Below are positions 13,222 to 14,034 of a stretch of 14,034 nucleotides of DNA, in pieces (the first letter of the stretch is position 1; each line of letters opens with the position of its first letter). The DNA comes from Coriobacteriaceae bacterium (GTDB taxonomy: Bacteria > Actinomycetota > Coriobacteriia > Coriobacteriales > Eggerthellaceae), in contig SUUF01000050.1 of NCBI GenBank assembly GCA_015062635.1, positions 1 to 14,034 on the forward strand. Reading direction: 5' to 3'. Both the position numbers and the translations under genes were made by a program. Under the pieces are notes generated by a model, which had not been told where the DNA came from, ran no database searches, and saw only the letters and a program-made list of their open reading frames with translations.

Positions 13222-13333
13222 CTGCGTCTGTACAAGTATGGATACACCCGGACGCGTGGTAGCTCGGAATCGTAAGCCGCTATCCCAGGTGGCTAAGCGG
13301 TGAGCGGGCACCAAGTAAGAAGAAAGGATAGAA
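13222..13333 (+). promoter_or_regulatory. rplB 5' leader with possible hairpins
   Basis: The leader is about 112 bases. GCGTCTGTA (13224-13232) can pair with TACA (13243-13246) and GACGC (13251-13255), leaving a CCCG bulge. A second small stem CCGCT/AGCGG (13277-13281, 13296-13300) follows. The ribosome site AGAAAGGA (13321-13328) precedes the ATG by 5 bases. Ribosomal protein operons are often controlled by such leaders, but no known leader class is recognised here. Confidence 0.4.
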
Positions 13334-14034
13334 ATGGGAGTCAAGCAGTACAAGCCGACCAGCCCCGGCCGCCGCTTCCAGACGGTCTCCGACTTCGCGG
13401 AGATCACGACGGACAAGCCGGAGAAGTCGCTTCTCGCGCCTCTGCCGAAGAAGGCAGGCCGCAACAACAACGGTCGCGTCACCACCCGTCACCAGGGTGG
13501 CGGCAACAAGCGCCGTTACCGCATCATCGATTTCAAGCGCGACAAGGACGGCGTGCCCGCCAAGGTCGCGACCATCGAGTATGACCCGAACCGCAATGCC
13601 CGCATCGCCCTGCTCCACTATGTGGACGGCGAGAAGCGCTACATCCTTCACCCCAAGGGCCTGAAGGTGGGCGACAAGATCGAGTCCGGCGCCGGCGCCG
13701 ACATCAAGCCCGGCAACGCGATGCCGCTTTCCGCCATCCCGGTCGGCACCACGATCCATGCCATCGAGCTCCAGCCCGGCAAGGGCGCTGCCATCGCCCG
13801 TGCGGCTGGCACCAGCGTGCAGCTCATGGCCAAGGAAGGCAAGTACGCCATCCTGCGCATGCCCTCCTCCGAGATGCGTCGCGTGCTGCTCACCTGCCGC
13901 GCCACCATCGGCGAGGTCGGTAACGCCGAATTCTCCAACATCAAGGTCGGCAAGGCGGGTCGTAACCGCTGGAAGGGCATCCGCCCGACCGTCCGCGGTA
14001 CCGTCATGAACCCGGTCGACCACCCGCACGGCGG
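13334..14034 (+). CDS. rplB: Ribosomal protein L2, 5' part (runs off the window)
   Basis: The first 233 codons of about 275 are present; the right edge cuts inside the conserved VMNPVDHPHGG, the segment around the peptidyl-transferase histidine (His229 in E. coli). L2 is a 23S rRNA-binding protein of the large subunit, needed for subunit joining and the peptidyl-transferase centre. The N-terminal MGVKQYKPTSPGRRFQTVSDF, the VTTRHQGGGNKRRYRIIDFKRDK block and IATIEYDPNRNARIALLHYVDGEKRYI are standard L2. In most bacteria rplB follows rplW in the S10 operon; here it follows a terminator and its own promoter. The usual next genes (rpsS, rplV, rpsC) would be beyond the window. Confidence 0.97.
   Translation, partial: MGVKQYKPTSPGRRFQTVSDFAEITTDKPEKSLLAPLPKKAGRNNNGRVTTRHQGGGNKRRYRIIDFKRDKDGVPAKVATIEYDPNRNARIALLHYVDGEKRYILHPKGLKVGDKIESGAGADIKPGNAMPLSAIPVGTTIHAIELQPGKGAAIARAAGTSVQLMAKEGKYAILRMPSSEMRRVLLTCRATIGEVGNAEFSNIKVGKAGRNRWKGIRPTVRGTVMNPVDHPHG

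Noticed and set aside
13052..13303. 83-residue + strand open frame between the secreted protein gene and rplB
   Set aside because: It begins inside the terminator stem and spans the rplB promoter; no ribosome site.

Overview
The window is high-GC DNA read almost entirely from the + strand. It looks like a chromosomal segment of an actinobacterium. The gene order rarA - DUF948-type protein - alaS - ruvX - mltG - (aroE position) - aroC - aroK - aroB is a conserved actinobacterial arrangement. The protein style (lysine-rich secreted Ig-like protein, YqeG-family HAD protein, AI-2E transporter) makes me think of Coriobacteriia, probably an Eggerthellaceae-like gut organism. That taxonomic call is inference.

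Layout. 2-163 is the C-terminal end of a nitroreductase-family gene. 264-431 folds as a 6S RNA, with a long closing stem, a central bubble carrying the 3'-side hairpin, and an AT-rich promoter in front. rarA (488-1831) follows, apparently as a leaderless transcript. 1901-3712 carries a small membrane-anchored DUF948-like protein and an AI-2E-family permease that starts at TTG. 3713-4292 is a 580-base gene-free stretch with a tandem repeat of about 41 bases and an inverted repeat around the likely alaS promoter. 4293-9280 is alaS, ruvX, mltG and a YqeG-like HAD phosphatase gene, closely packed, with a hairpin between alaS and ruvX. 9281-9564 is a repeat- and palindrome-rich spacer ending in an extended -10 promoter. 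9565-11396 is aroC and aroK (chorismate synthase and shikimate kinase), closed by a strong terminator. 11568-12287 sits at the expected place of aroB, but the protein is a shortened, degraded relative of 3-dehydroquinate synthase that has lost its motifs and its metal-binding domain while keeping an open frame. 12384-13031 is a secreted lysine-rich protein with a strong terminator. 13334-14034 is the first 233 codons of rplB, which here has its own near-consensus promoter instead of following rplW.

How it fits together. The window joins RNA-polymerase control (6S), replication-fork rescue (RarA), tRNA charging and editing (AlaS), 16S pre-rRNA processing/Holliday-junction nuclease (RuvX), peptidoglycan chain termination (MltG) and the last steps of aromatic biosynthesis (AroK, AroC). 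The most noteworthy points are the 6S RNA, the apparent AroB pseudoenzyme, the aroE position taken by a YqeG-type gene, the repeat-rich spacers before alaS and aroC, and the detached rplB promoter. I saw no mobile element, CRISPR array, tRNA or rRNA.
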